Below, in pieces: positions 8,575-16,602 of a stretch of DNA of 64,000 nt. Both the position numbers and the translations under genes were made by a program. This DNA is from Deltaproteobacteria bacterium. Lineage in GTDB: Bacteria > Bdellovibrionota > Bdellovibrionia > Bdellovibrionales > JAMPXM01. The DNA lies in the NCBI GenBank assembly GCA_017302795.1, contig JAFLCB010000003.1, positions 338,650 to 402,649 of the forward strand. Reading direction: 5' to 3'. The stretch's first letter is position 1; each line of letters opens with the position of its first letter. Under the pieces are notes generated by a model that saw only the letters and a program-made list of their open reading frames with translations, did no database searches and had not been told where the DNA came from.

Positions 8575-9713
8575 ACTAAAACTTTTGAGCCGAGGCCTGG
8601 GCCAGCGCTTTCAGCCACGATTTTGCCGTGCATCTCTTCCACGAGCCGAGTGACAATCGCCAGACCGAGACCCGTTCCCTGACCGGGTGTTTTGGTCGTA
8701 AAAAATGGCTCGAACATCCGCCGTTTCACCTCAGGGCTTAAGCCGCAGCCAGTGTCTTCAACAATTAAAGTTGTATATCCGTCAGCGCTGTTGATGGCGT
8801 CGATTGTGAGCGTGTGGTCGACTCGTCCGCTTCGCTTTCGTTCTTCTTCGATTGCGTGAACGCCGTTTATCAAAAGGTTCAGCAGGATCTGTTGCAAATG
8901 TTGAGCATCTGCGAGCACGCCAAAAGTAAATTCAGTCGCTTTTCCCTCAATCGCTTTTTCTTTTTCCAGAAGCCGATTTTCGAGTTTGATGCCGTTACGT
9001 CGAATACTCTCGCCCATCAGCGTTTCTACTTCCTGGGCGATGGGCGCTAGGCGCACATGGGTGAGTCGAATTTCTTGGGGAACTCGGCTAATTTTTAGAA
9101 GCGATTCGATCAGTCGCGAGATCCGATCGATTTGGCTCACAATCGTGCCGAGGCCCAGTGTAGCCGCATCGATACTAGCGCGGCTTGTAATTCCGGTTTG
9201 CAGCGTGTTGAGTAAGATTTCAGCGCGACCGCGAATGACGCCGAGTGGATTTCCAATTTCGTGGGCGAGGCCCGAGGCCAACATCCCGATCGACGCGAGA
9301 CGGTCTTGTCGCAGAATTTGTCGCTCCATCGATCGTCTTTCGGTGAGATCCACGGCGATGGCCATATATCCAACATTTTCATGACCCTGCTTGTAGGGCG
9401 TAATCGTCAAAAACACTGGAACGAATCGTCCATCTTTGGCACGGTTGACGACTTCACCTTTCCAAACCCCGATCGTAGGGTCCAAAATCTGGCGCCACAT
9501 ATCGCGATAAAATTCGTCTGATTGATGCTTGGACCTCAGAAGGCGTGGCGTATCGCCAATCGCCTCCGCCTTGGTATATCCATAAGTGGCGCACCAAGCC
9601 GGGTTCACGTACTGCAAGCGACCGGTGGGGTCCGAGATCATGATTGGTTCCGAGCAATCCTCGACGCATCGAAAGAACACCGAGTCGGAATCAAGATTAA
9701 AAGCTAGCGGCAT
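8520..9713 (-). CDS. PAS-domain sensor histidine kinase
   Basis: A soluble 397-residue kinase. A PAS domain (about 10-130) has the typical segments DPTGRLQYVNPAWCATYGY and GYMAIAVDLTERR. The dimerisation/phosphoacceptor domain carries GLAHEIGNPLGVIRGR with His151, and the ATPase domain has the N box LLNLLINGVHA, DTGCGLSPE and GTGLGLAIV. No membrane segment is visible, so it probably senses a cytoplasmic signal through PAS. It starts 21 bp after the stop of the UDP-sugar fusion gene and may be read through from it. The 3' end overlaps the convergent response regulator by 55 bp, making that regulator the likely partner. Confidence 0.92.
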   Translation of the reverse strand: MPLAFNLDSDSVFFRCVEDCSEPIMISDPTGRLQYVNPAWCATYGYTKAEAIGDTPRLLRSKHQSDEFYRDMWRQILDPTIGVWKGEVVNRAKDGRFVPVFLTITPYKQGHENVGYMAIAVDLTERRSMERQILRQDRLASIGMLASGLAHEIGNPLGVIRGRAEILLNTLQTGITSRASIDAATLGLGTIVSQIDRISRLIESLLKISRVPQEIRLTHVRLAPIAQEVETLMGESIRRNGIKLENRLLEKEKAIEGKATEFTFGVLADAQHLQQILLNLLINGVHAIEEERKRSGRVDHTLTIDAINSADGYTTLIVEDTGCGLSPEVKRRMFEPFFTTKTPGQGTGLGLAIVTRLVEEMHGKIVAESAGPGLGSKVLVQLRSSSLASAESAVTNP

Positions 9714-9734
9714 TCTCGGTGGCCCCTTTGTAGT

Positions 9735-12104
9735 TTACGGCTGTGCTCCCACAGTCGGAGTGGCGATTTTGCCTCCGGCGGCTTTCAGTTGCTGCCGAAA
9801 GTATTCCATCGACGCTGAAAGTCCGTCTTCAAGAGTTACTTTGGGCGACCAGCCAAAACTTTTCGCACGATCAATATTTGGTCTTCGAACCTTAGGATCA
9901 TTTTCTGGAAGCGGCAGGTGCGTGACTCCAGATTTCGAGCCCGTCAGTTGGCAAATATTTTTGGCGATCTCAGACACTGATTTCTCGATGGGGTTTCCCA
10001 AATTCGTCGGTCGAGATTCACTGCTTCGCGCAAGTGCAATCAAGCCACTGACTAGGTCCGACACAAAACAGAAACTACGTGTTTGAGTTCCTTCGCCATA
10101 AACGGTCAGAGCGCGTCCTTGCATCGCCTGCATGAAGAAGTTCGGAATAATTCTGCCGTCGGTTGGTCGCATGCGTGGTCCGTATGTATTGAAGATGCGA
10201 GCCATTCGGACTTGGGTGCCAAATTCTTTTGCGTGCGCAACAGACAGCGCTTCGCCATAGCGCTTCGCCTCGTCGTAGCACGATCGGTGACCGACGGTGT
10301 TGACGTTCCCGAAATACGACTCGACCTGCGGATGAACCTCGGCGTCGCCGTAAACTTCGCTGGAGCTTGCAAAAAGGCAGACCGCCTTTACATCTCGGGC
10401 AAGATCGAGGAGGTAGCGGTGGCCTGCCGCAGCCGTCTCGAGGATTGCGAGGGGAATTTTATCGAAATCAACCGGCGAAGCGGGCGATGCGAGATTGTAA
10501 ACTTCGTTGAAAAGTCCCGGTTTTACTTCAAGACCCAATGTTTTCAATGCGCCGTGAATGGGCTGACGGATATCGTGCTTCACGAATTTGAATTTGGGAT
10601 GGCGAAGTGCCGAACTTAAGTTTTCTTCTCGACCTGTGACAAACGAATCAACCCCAATCACCGAATAACCTTGTTCTAGAAGGGAATCGACCAAGTGGCT
10701 TCCAACAAAACCAGCAGCACCGGCGACCAACGCAGACTTTTCGTTCTGAGAAGATCCAAGTTTAAGCTCGGCAGCAGATTTCAGTTTCGCCAAGCTTCGC
10801 GATTGGCGCCCAATACAGAAATAATCGAAGCCGGCCGCAGAGACTTTACCCGGATCCAGAACGTTGCGACCGTCGAAAATTGCTGGGCGCTTGAGAAGCG
10901 ACTTTAGTAGCTGAAGGTCAGGCGTTCGGAACTCATTCCACTCCGTAACAATCGCAAGTGCATCGGCCCCTTTTGCCGCTTCCATCGCACTGCCAGCGCG
11001 AATAAAGGGTCGTGTGAATGAGGCTGACGCTGTGTCCATCGCTACGGGATCGAAACCGACAACTGTGGCTCCGGCATCGACGAGTTTTTCGATAATGTAC
11101 ATCGCCGGCGCTTCGCGCACATCGTCAGTTCGAGGTTTGAAGGCCAGACCCCACATCGCAATTCGCTTACCTTTCAGCGATTCGCCGCGCGATTCAAAAT
11201 AATTTTTCAATCGATCAAAAAGGATAAGCTTTTGGCGGTCGTTCACTGCGTCCGCTGATTCCACGACCTGCATCGCAACACCGACGTCGCGGCCACTGTG
11301 TATCAGCGCTTTTACATCTTTCGGGAAGCAACTTCCGCCGAAGCCGACGCCGGGATAAAAGAAAGCTGGATTGATTCTGCTGTCGGACGTGAAACCACGA
11401 CGAACATCATTGATGTCCGCACCGAGTTCATCCGCTAAAAGCGCGAGCTCGTTGATGAAGCTGATTTTGACCGAAAGGAATGCATTCGCCGCATACTTGG
11501 TCATTTCAGCCGACACGTTATCCATAAACAAAATTGGATTTCCATTTTTTACGAAGGGCTCGTAAAGCTCGCGCATCACGGCTTCTGCTTTTGCAGATTG
11601 GCAGCCGATGACGACGCGATCTGGTTTCAAAAAGTCTTCGACCGCGGCCCCTTCTTTTAAAAACTCGGGGTTGCTGATGACTTCAATTTCAACTTTGGTG
11701 GTTTCGTTGATTTTTGCGCGAACTTTTTTAGCCGTGCCAACTGGCACCGTGCTTTTCAAAACAAGAAACTTTGGGGTTTTCGCGGCTCGCGCGACGGCCT
11801 CGACGACGTCCATCGTTGGGCGCATATCGGCGCTTCCGTCTTCAGTTTCCGGAGTTCCAACTGCGACAAAAATGACATCGCATTTTTCAACCGCCAGTGC
11901 GACATCTGTGGTGAAGGTAAGGCGTGAAGCCGATCTTTCAAAAACATCGCTGAGGCCTGGCTCGTAAATGGGAACTTCCAGCTGTTTGAGGGACGCGATT
12001 TTCTTTTCGTCTCGGTCGACGCCCCAGACGTTATGCCCCGCGTCAGCAAAGCAAACTCCCGCGACCAATCCCACATACCCAGTACCGACGATAGCGACGT
12101 TCAT
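9735..12104 (-). CDS. Bifunctional UDP-glucose 6-dehydrogenase / UDP-glucuronate decarboxylase (UDP-xylose synthase) fusion
   Basis: A 789-residue fusion that would convert UDP-glucose to UDP-glucuronate with NAD+ and then decarboxylate it to UDP-xylose. The N-terminal part (about 1-440) begins with the Rossmann motif VAIVGTGYVGLVAG and has the catalytic Cys259 in GGSCFPKD. The C-terminal part (about 455-789) is an extended SDR with a second Rossmann motif VAGAAGFVGSHL and the YxxxK pair Tyr610/Lys614 in YDEAKRYGEA. The ATG at 12104 is chosen because GGAGG lies 6 nt upstream and the Rossmann fold begins at once. The two enzymes are normally separate genes. The context suggests supply of xylose or a related pentose for a surface polysaccharide. 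Confidence 0.92.
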   Translation of the reverse strand: MNVAIVGTGYVGLVAGVCFADAGHNVWGVDRDEKKIASLKQLEVPIYEPGLSDVFERSASRLTFTTDVALAVEKCDVIFVAVGTPETEDGSADMRPTMDVVEAVARAAKTPKFLVLKSTVPVGTAKKVRAKINETTKVEIEVISNPEFLKEGAAVEDFLKPDRVVIGCQSAKAEAVMRELYEPFVKNGNPILFMDNVSAEMTKYAANAFLSVKISFINELALLADELGADINDVRRGFTSDSRINPAFFYPGVGFGGSCFPKDVKALIHSGRDVGVAMQVVESADAVNDRQKLILFDRLKNYFESRGESLKGKRIAMWGLAFKPRTDDVREAPAMYIIEKLVDAGATVVGFDPVAMDTASASFTRPFIRAGSAMEAAKGADALAIVTEWNEFRTPDLQLLKSLLKRPAIFDGRNVLDPGKVSAAGFDYFCIGRQSRSLAKLKSAAELKLGSSQNEKSALVAGAAGFVGSHLVDSLLEQGYSVIGVDSFVTGREENLSSALRHPKFKFVKHDIRQPIHGALKTLGLEVKPGLFNEVYNLASPASPVDFDKIPLAILETAAAGHRYLLDLARDVKAVCLFASSSEVYGDAEVHPQVESYFGNVNTVGHRSCYDEAKRYGEALSVAHAKEFGTQVRMARIFNTYGPRMRPTDGRIIPNFFMQAMQGRALTVYGEGTQTRSFCFVSDLVSGLIALARSSESRPTNLGNPIEKSVSEIAKNICQLTGSKSGVTHLPLPENDPKVRRPNIDRAKSFGWSPKVTLEDGLSASMEYFRQQLKAAGGKIATPTVGAQP

Positions 12105-12166
12105 AATTCCTCCGAAAACTCTCGTTTCGCCCCTTCCCGAGAGAAGGTCAAGAGGCGTAGAACAGT

Positions 12167-13249
12167 GTGGTGGGAAATTCTGAAAATGGCATCCCTGGTG
12201 ATGCAAATGCTCAAAGTAAATCCGGCGAAACTTCGAATTCGAAGTCCCGCTCTGGAGCGCTCAAAGTTTTGTTGAAGATTTTAGTGGCCGTTGGGTTGAT
12301 CGTCTGGATCATTCGCCGCGGCGGACTTGACGTTGAGGCGCTCAAAATCGTGCTCGAGCCAAAAGCGTTTTTGATCCTGGGCTCGCTCGCGTTTGCGCAA
12401 ATCCTCGTCAACAATGCACGCTGGCTTTTTCTGTTGCGTGGCCAAGGCTTCAACACCACCACAGCGAAGACCTTACCGCTGACGTTGATGGGTTTGTTTT
12501 TCAACTACGCGATGCCGGGAAGTGTCGGCGGCGATATTATCAAAGGCTATTACTTGGCCCAAGACCACCCAGAGCAAAAGCTCGCCGCGGGTGTCAGCGT
12601 CTTCATGGATCGCCTGATCGGATTTTTCGTCATGGTTCTTTCTGGATCACTTGCGATTTTGATGTTTCGTGACCGCCTCGATCACGATGCTCGACTGGTG
12701 GCGATCGGATCGGGCACTTTGCTCGTGACGCTAGCATTTATTTTGATCCTTGCGTTTTCGCTTTCGCGCAGGCTCCAAAGGCCACTTCGCTGGATAGCGA
12801 AGTGGCTTGAGAGACTTCCAGGACACGGAATCTTGGAGGATATTTATCGCGCCATGCACTCCTACCGTTACCGCACGCGAGAGCTGATGTTCGCCCTTTT
12901 ATTTTCTGTCGCAAACCAGTTGTTTCTGATCGCCTTCTTTTTTTTCGCTGCCGGTCTTTTGGGTGAAGGTCACATCCCATTTTCTATTTTCTGGTTCTGT
13001 ATTCCCATTGGATTAGTAGCACAGGCAGTTCCAGTGTCTCCGGCAGGCGTCGGGGTTGGCCAAGCAGTTTTCTATTTCCTTTTCGAAGCAGCACTTGGGC
13101 AGCCGACACAGGTCGGGACAGTCGGAATAACGCTGATACAGATGTTCCAGTTCTTGTTTGGAATTGTCGGGGCGTTTTTCTATCTGCAACGTGGGCGTTT
13201 GAAAGCCGCAGAGTTATCTTCGGAAGTATCAGATGCTCGCGCAAACTAA
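12167..13249 (+). CDS. Lysylphosphatidylglycerol synthase transmembrane (UPF0104/YbhN-like) flippase-like protein
   Basis: A polytopic membrane protein of about 360 residues. After a polar N-terminus (about 1-32) there are roughly eight hydrophobic segments. Family-like signatures are NNARWLFLLRGQGF near 85, the glycine-rich FFNYAMPGSVGGDIIKGYYL near 113-132, and PVSPAGVGVGQAVFYFLF in the C-terminal third. This is the membrane module of MprF-type lipid flippases without a synthase domain. It is divergent from the UDP-sugar fusion gene with only 62 bp between the two starts. The GTG at 12167 (AGAGG 11 nt before) or the GTG at 12170 could be the start. A role in moving a lipid or lipid-linked sugar is inferred only from family and neighbours. 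Confidence 0.82.
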   Translation: MVGNSENGIPGDANAQSKSGETSNSKSRSGALKVLLKILVAVGLIVWIIRRGGLDVEALKIVLEPKAFLILGSLAFAQILVNNARWLFLLRGQGFNTTTAKTLPLTLMGLFFNYAMPGSVGGDIIKGYYLAQDHPEQKLAAGVSVFMDRLIGFFVMVLSGSLAILMFRDRLDHDARLVAIGSGTLLVTLAFILILAFSLSRRLQRPLRWIAKWLERLPGHGILEDIYRAMHSYRYRTRELMFALLFSVANQLFLIAFFFFAAGLLGEGHIPFSIFWFCIPIGLVAQAVPVSPAGVGVGQAVFYFLFEAALGQPTQVGTVGITLIQMFQFLFGIVGAFFYLQRGRLKAAELSSEVSDARAN

Positions 13250-13844
13250 AGGTATTGTCCTCAAGACTCAGCGCTACAGTGAAGCAGATCTAATTGTCAC
13301 AGTCCTCACAAATTCCGGAAACCGCCTCCAGTTGTTTGGACGATCAGCGCTTAAAAGTAGGAAGCGTTTCGGCGGTGGAATCCTCGAGCCCACACGCTAC
13401 ATTCAAGTCAGCTATGAGGATCGCAGGTCTCGCTTGGGTGGCGAGTCCGACTTGCACAGCCTGAGAGAGGCTTCGATGATTGAGGACTTTGAGTGCCTGA
13501 GATCCGACTACGCTCGTTTGGACGTGGCGCTCTCGTTGCTTCATACAGTCCATCAGATTGTGAGAAACGGTGACTTCGGATCCGCGGAAATATTTAATCT
13601 CTTAGGAAACGCTCTCAGGGCAGCGGAAGTTTCAACTGACCTAGCGAAGCTTCGAACCCACTTCGAGGTGCGTCTGTTGGCCTCGCAGGGTGTTTTGGAA
13701 CTTGATGGCGATGCAAGTCGACTGATGCACTTGCCCATTGATCATCACGCTTCCGAAGACCTTGCTACTCTTGATTGGCGTCAGGTCGGACGACTCTCGG
13801 GTCTTCAGTTGAAGCAATACATCGAAGTCGGAGCTGTCGACTAG
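13233..13844 (+). CDS. recO: RecO recombination mediator
   Basis: A 203-residue protein beginning LAQTKGIVLKTQRYSEADLIVTVLT, the RecO OB-fold opening, followed by the strand GNRLQLFGRSALKSRKRFGGG and an all-helical C-terminal half. RecO loads RecA onto SSB-coated single-stranded DNA with RecR. It is shorter than the usual 230-250 residues and lacks the Cys4 zinc site seen in many RecO proteins. The start overlaps the end of the flippase-like gene by 17 bp. The 3' end overlaps the convergent AMP-ligase gene by 4 bp. Confidence 0.85.
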   Translation: MLAQTKGIVLKTQRYSEADLIVTVLTNSGNRLQLFGRSALKSRKRFGGGILEPTRYIQVSYEDRRSRLGGESDLHSLREASMIEDFECLRSDYARLDVALSLLHTVHQIVRNGDFGSAEIFNLLGNALRAAEVSTDLAKLRTHFEVRLLASQGVLELDGDASRLMHLPIDHHASEDLATLDWRQVGRLSGLQLKQYIEVGAVD

Positions 13845-15295
13845 GACAAGCGCGCTCGGATCTTTTTTCCAATCGAACTTCTTGGGATTGAATCTACAAA
13901 ATCAACTTCTCTAGGTATTTCATGTTCTGCGAGTCCGGTCCCGCTTGCGCGAAGGCGCTTCAAGAGCTCTCTTTTGCTTATGGGCTCTTTGCTGGGATCA
14001 CGTTCGACGGTAGCGACAAGAATTTCGCCGTAGATTCGATGCTGCCGACAGTTAACGACACAGGCGGCTATATCCGGAAGCTGTTCGATAGCATTTTCGA
14101 TCCGCTCACCGTGAACCTTCATTCCGCCGATATTAAATGTAAAACTTCGCCGTCCAAGGAACTTTAAAACTCCATGATCCTGCGAGACAAGATCACGCGT
14201 ATTGAACCAACCATCGGCCGTCAGAGACGGTGTCACGACGTGCTCTTCCTCGTAGCTCGGGCGAACTGCAGGACCACGAACCCACAGTTCGGAGGTTTGC
14301 GGGTCGATTCGCCATTCGATAGTTGGCGCAACTTTCCCGATCGGTGGATCGTTTTCCCGATCAAAGCATGCTGAGTCTATCATTTGTGTCGCCAAGACAG
14401 GCCCCGCTTCTGTAAGCCCGTAAATATTCAAGAATTTAGCGCCGGCGTTGATGAATGGGGAAAGGGCATCGGATGTCACAGGCGCAGATCCAATGCCGAT
14501 GAATCGCGCCAAAGAAAGCGTCGAAAGCTCAGCGTTGTTACTTCTAAGCAATTGCCTTAGGTAGGCCGGTACGATCAGTGTCGTTGTCGGGAAAGAAGAC
14601 GACGCGTCGTTATTCTGCCGAAAAGAAGCCAGGAAGTCAGGAATTTGAAATGCTGGATGCATGATGAGCAGCGCTCCCGAAAAAAGCCCGGGCAAGGCTT
14701 GAATGCACAGACCGCCGCTGTGACAAAGGCTTAAGACAAGAAGTATGCGATCTGCTTCTTGAAGTCCTTGTGCGCGAATAGCCTCGTCGATGTTCGACAG
14801 AATGTGTGACTCAGGAAGCAGCACCCGTTTTGGCCGATCCGTTGTTCCCGATGTTTGAAAAGCGATAAGTGGACGAACTGTCGTGGAGTCGACCTTGTCG
14901 ATCTTGTTGGCCTTGTCATAGGTAAACCCGTTAGAGCGGACTTTAGACCACTGAAGAAATAGAGAGTCCCATCGGCTATCATGAAGTGGATTAACGAGAA
15001 ATGTATCGTGCGCTTTGCAAAGGTCGGCGACCGTCGAAGAAGAGAATAGTGGGGAAAATGGAAAATATGTTTTCCCTAAAGCCGAGCAAGCAAGCGGAAG
15101 TAGAAGCCCTAGAGGATGATTTTCTCCCCAGTAGCCGACCGATTTATGCGGGCTTTCGCTAATTTCATCAATCAGATTCGCAAGAGCGTTCTCGAGATCC
15201 TGTCGTCGGAACACATGAGATTGCCATTGTAGCGCCGGAACATGGGGGGCGATTGCGACGAGATTCAGAAAGCGTAGATAAAGTGAATCGCCCAT
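13841..15295 (-). CDS. AMP-forming acyl/aryl ligase (ANL superfamily)
   Basis: A 484-residue adenylate-forming ligase. Motifs in order are the P-loop-like TSGTTDRPKRVLLP (near 167), IYGLTEAGPVL, DGWFNTRDL with the ribose-binding Asp, GRRSFTFNIGGMKVHGERIE at the domain hinge, and the C-terminal catalytic lysine region SIPRSSIGKKIRARLS. It activates a carboxylate as acyl-AMP and passes it to CoA or a carrier. In the hinge motif an Arg-Ser pair replaces the usual Asp-rich GRxDD, a mild oddity. It is the last gene of a minus-strand set MBOAT-SGNH-ligase with gaps of 14 and 36 bp, an order that resembles DltB/DltD/DltA. The substrate is unknown. Confidence 0.85.
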   Translation of the reverse strand: MGDSLYLRFLNLVAIAPHVPALQWQSHVFRRQDLENALANLIDEISESPHKSVGYWGENHPLGLLLPLACSALGKTYFPFSPLFSSSTVADLCKAHDTFLVNPLHDSRWDSLFLQWSKVRSNGFTYDKANKIDKVDSTTVRPLIAFQTSGTTDRPKRVLLPESHILSNIDEAIRAQGLQEADRILLVLSLCHSGGLCIQALPGLFSGALLIMHPAFQIPDFLASFRQNNDASSSFPTTTLIVPAYLRQLLRSNNAELSTLSLARFIGIGSAPVTSDALSPFINAGAKFLNIYGLTEAGPVLATQMIDSACFDRENDPPIGKVAPTIEWRIDPQTSELWVRGPAVRPSYEEEHVVTPSLTADGWFNTRDLVSQDHGVLKFLGRRSFTFNIGGMKVHGERIENAIEQLPDIAACVVNCRQHRIYGEILVATVERDPSKEPISKRELLKRLRASGTGLAEHEIPREVDFVDSIPRSSIGKKIRARLS

Positions 15296-15331
15296 TTTTC
15301 CATTTTATTGGGGGTCCAGGCAGTAAGTCTA

Positions 15332-16588
15332 TCAGTGTTTCTCCGCTTTTGAGTTTTCGAACAAATAGTCCCCGTAGAGAAGATGCCCTTTGGAGGAGAG
15401 GTGGGCGTAATCAATAAATAACTCTTCAGAATTGGTTTCCAAATTGTCGATGTATTCCTGAAAGTCTAAATATTTGACCTTATTTATGTCGGCAAATTCT
15501 TTAGCAACAGTGCGAATTTCGTCGTTAACCAAATACGCAAGTTTATGCGAGGATTCGGATGTAAGAACGCGAAACTTTCCGGGTCGCACAAAGGTAATTT
15601 TCGATGAGGTGAGAAGGTTTTTAGCAAGAATCCGGTAAACATCAGGATCTCGAAAAATGCTATGGCTAACCAGGTAAATTTCGTCAGCAATTGGCTTTGC
15701 CAAATCAATCAGGGTGCCTATTTGAATGCGGTATTCGGTGTGATTATTGAGTTCAAGTTTTGGAACCACAGTCGAGCGTTTGGGGTATTTGCAAATGCGA
15801 TCTACTTCGCGCTGACATGTGAGATAGACAGCTTCAAAGGCTTCCTTGGCGGAAAGTTTCTTTGTTAGTAAAGCTATTTGAAACTTCTCAGCACATTCGT
15901 TTTTCTTCATGTTCACCGTGAAACAATCCTCTATGGCTTGAGGAGAGCGCAAGTCGGTAGGGTTACTGTATTCAGAGTCTTGACCAGTGGCTATACTGGA
16001 ACTTGCTGTTGCGATATCGAAAGAAAAAAACTTTTTTAGAATATTGATGATGTTTGAATCAGGTAGACCTTCGAAGGATTTTTTCAATAAGTCCCAACTC
16101 ACAAATAGCGAGTTCGATCGATAGTTATTTGAATAGGGGTAGTTGGGGTAGCCTGTTTCATTGCTATATACCTTCTTTTCTAGCACCAGCGAGATAAACA
16201 CTTTTTCAAATCTTTCACCTCGATCGGCTGCCAGTTTGAGCGCGCCACTGAGCATGGAAAATCTGCCAATACTTGAGTAGTTCACGATCTGAATGTTTTC
16301 CTTTTGAACTTTTCGCTGTAGGTGCGTTGACCAGATATCATCGTGCTCAAGGCCGACACCAAGGGTAAAACTTCGGCCGAAGGCGGCCCACTTGCGAGTT
16401 CGGCCTCGATTAATTTCTCCACGAAATCCGTTCTCGTCAGTGTGAAATCCTGGATTGTTTGCATATGAACTTAGGATCGCATACGGAGACAACGGACGAA
16501 GTTTGGTTGCGAGAATCGCGGTTTGTTCAAAAACAAGGGTTCCAACCACCGCGCAGATCAGGAATTGTTTCCAGGCAATTGTGGACAC
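15332..16588 (-). CDS. SGNH-hydrolase-like envelope protein, partner of the MBOAT acyltransferase
   Basis: A 418-residue protein with an N-terminal membrane anchor (about 8-28) and a predicted periplasmic domain. The SGNH block I appears as AAFGRSFTLGVG with the candidate nucleophile Ser73, where the Asp of the usual GDSFTxG is replaced by Arg72. Block V is IDYAHLSSKGH with Asp393 and His396 in the expected DxxH spacing. The full Ser-Asp-His triad is therefore visible despite the changed block I. GTG start with AGGAGG 6 nt upstream. It lies 14 bp after the MBOAT gene, as AlgJ/AlgX- or DltD-like proteins do. It probably transfers or hydrolyses an acyl group in the periplasm. Confidence 0.75.
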   Translation of the reverse strand: MSTIAWKQFLICAVVGTLVFEQTAILATKLRPLSPYAILSSYANNPGFHTDENGFRGEINRGRTRKWAAFGRSFTLGVGLEHDDIWSTHLQRKVQKENIQIVNYSSIGRFSMLSGALKLAADRGERFEKVFISLVLEKKVYSNETGYPNYPYSNNYRSNSLFVSWDLLKKSFEGLPDSNIINILKKFFSFDIATASSSIATGQDSEYSNPTDLRSPQAIEDCFTVNMKKNECAEKFQIALLTKKLSAKEAFEAVYLTCQREVDRICKYPKRSTVVPKLELNNHTEYRIQIGTLIDLAKPIADEIYLVSHSIFRDPDVYRILAKNLLTSSKITFVRPGKFRVLTSESSHKLAYLVNDEIRTVAKEFADINKVKYLDFQEYIDNLETNSEELFIDYAHLSSKGHLLYGDYLFENSKAEKH

Positions 16589-16602
16589 GCTGATCCTCCT
16601 TT

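Noticed and set aside
16233-16256. A 13-base match to the hairpin core (GAGCGCGCCACTG) inside the SGNH-like gene.
   Set aside because: It is within coding sequence, lacks the second arm, and is explained by the Ser-Gly-Ala-Leu codons; likely chance.
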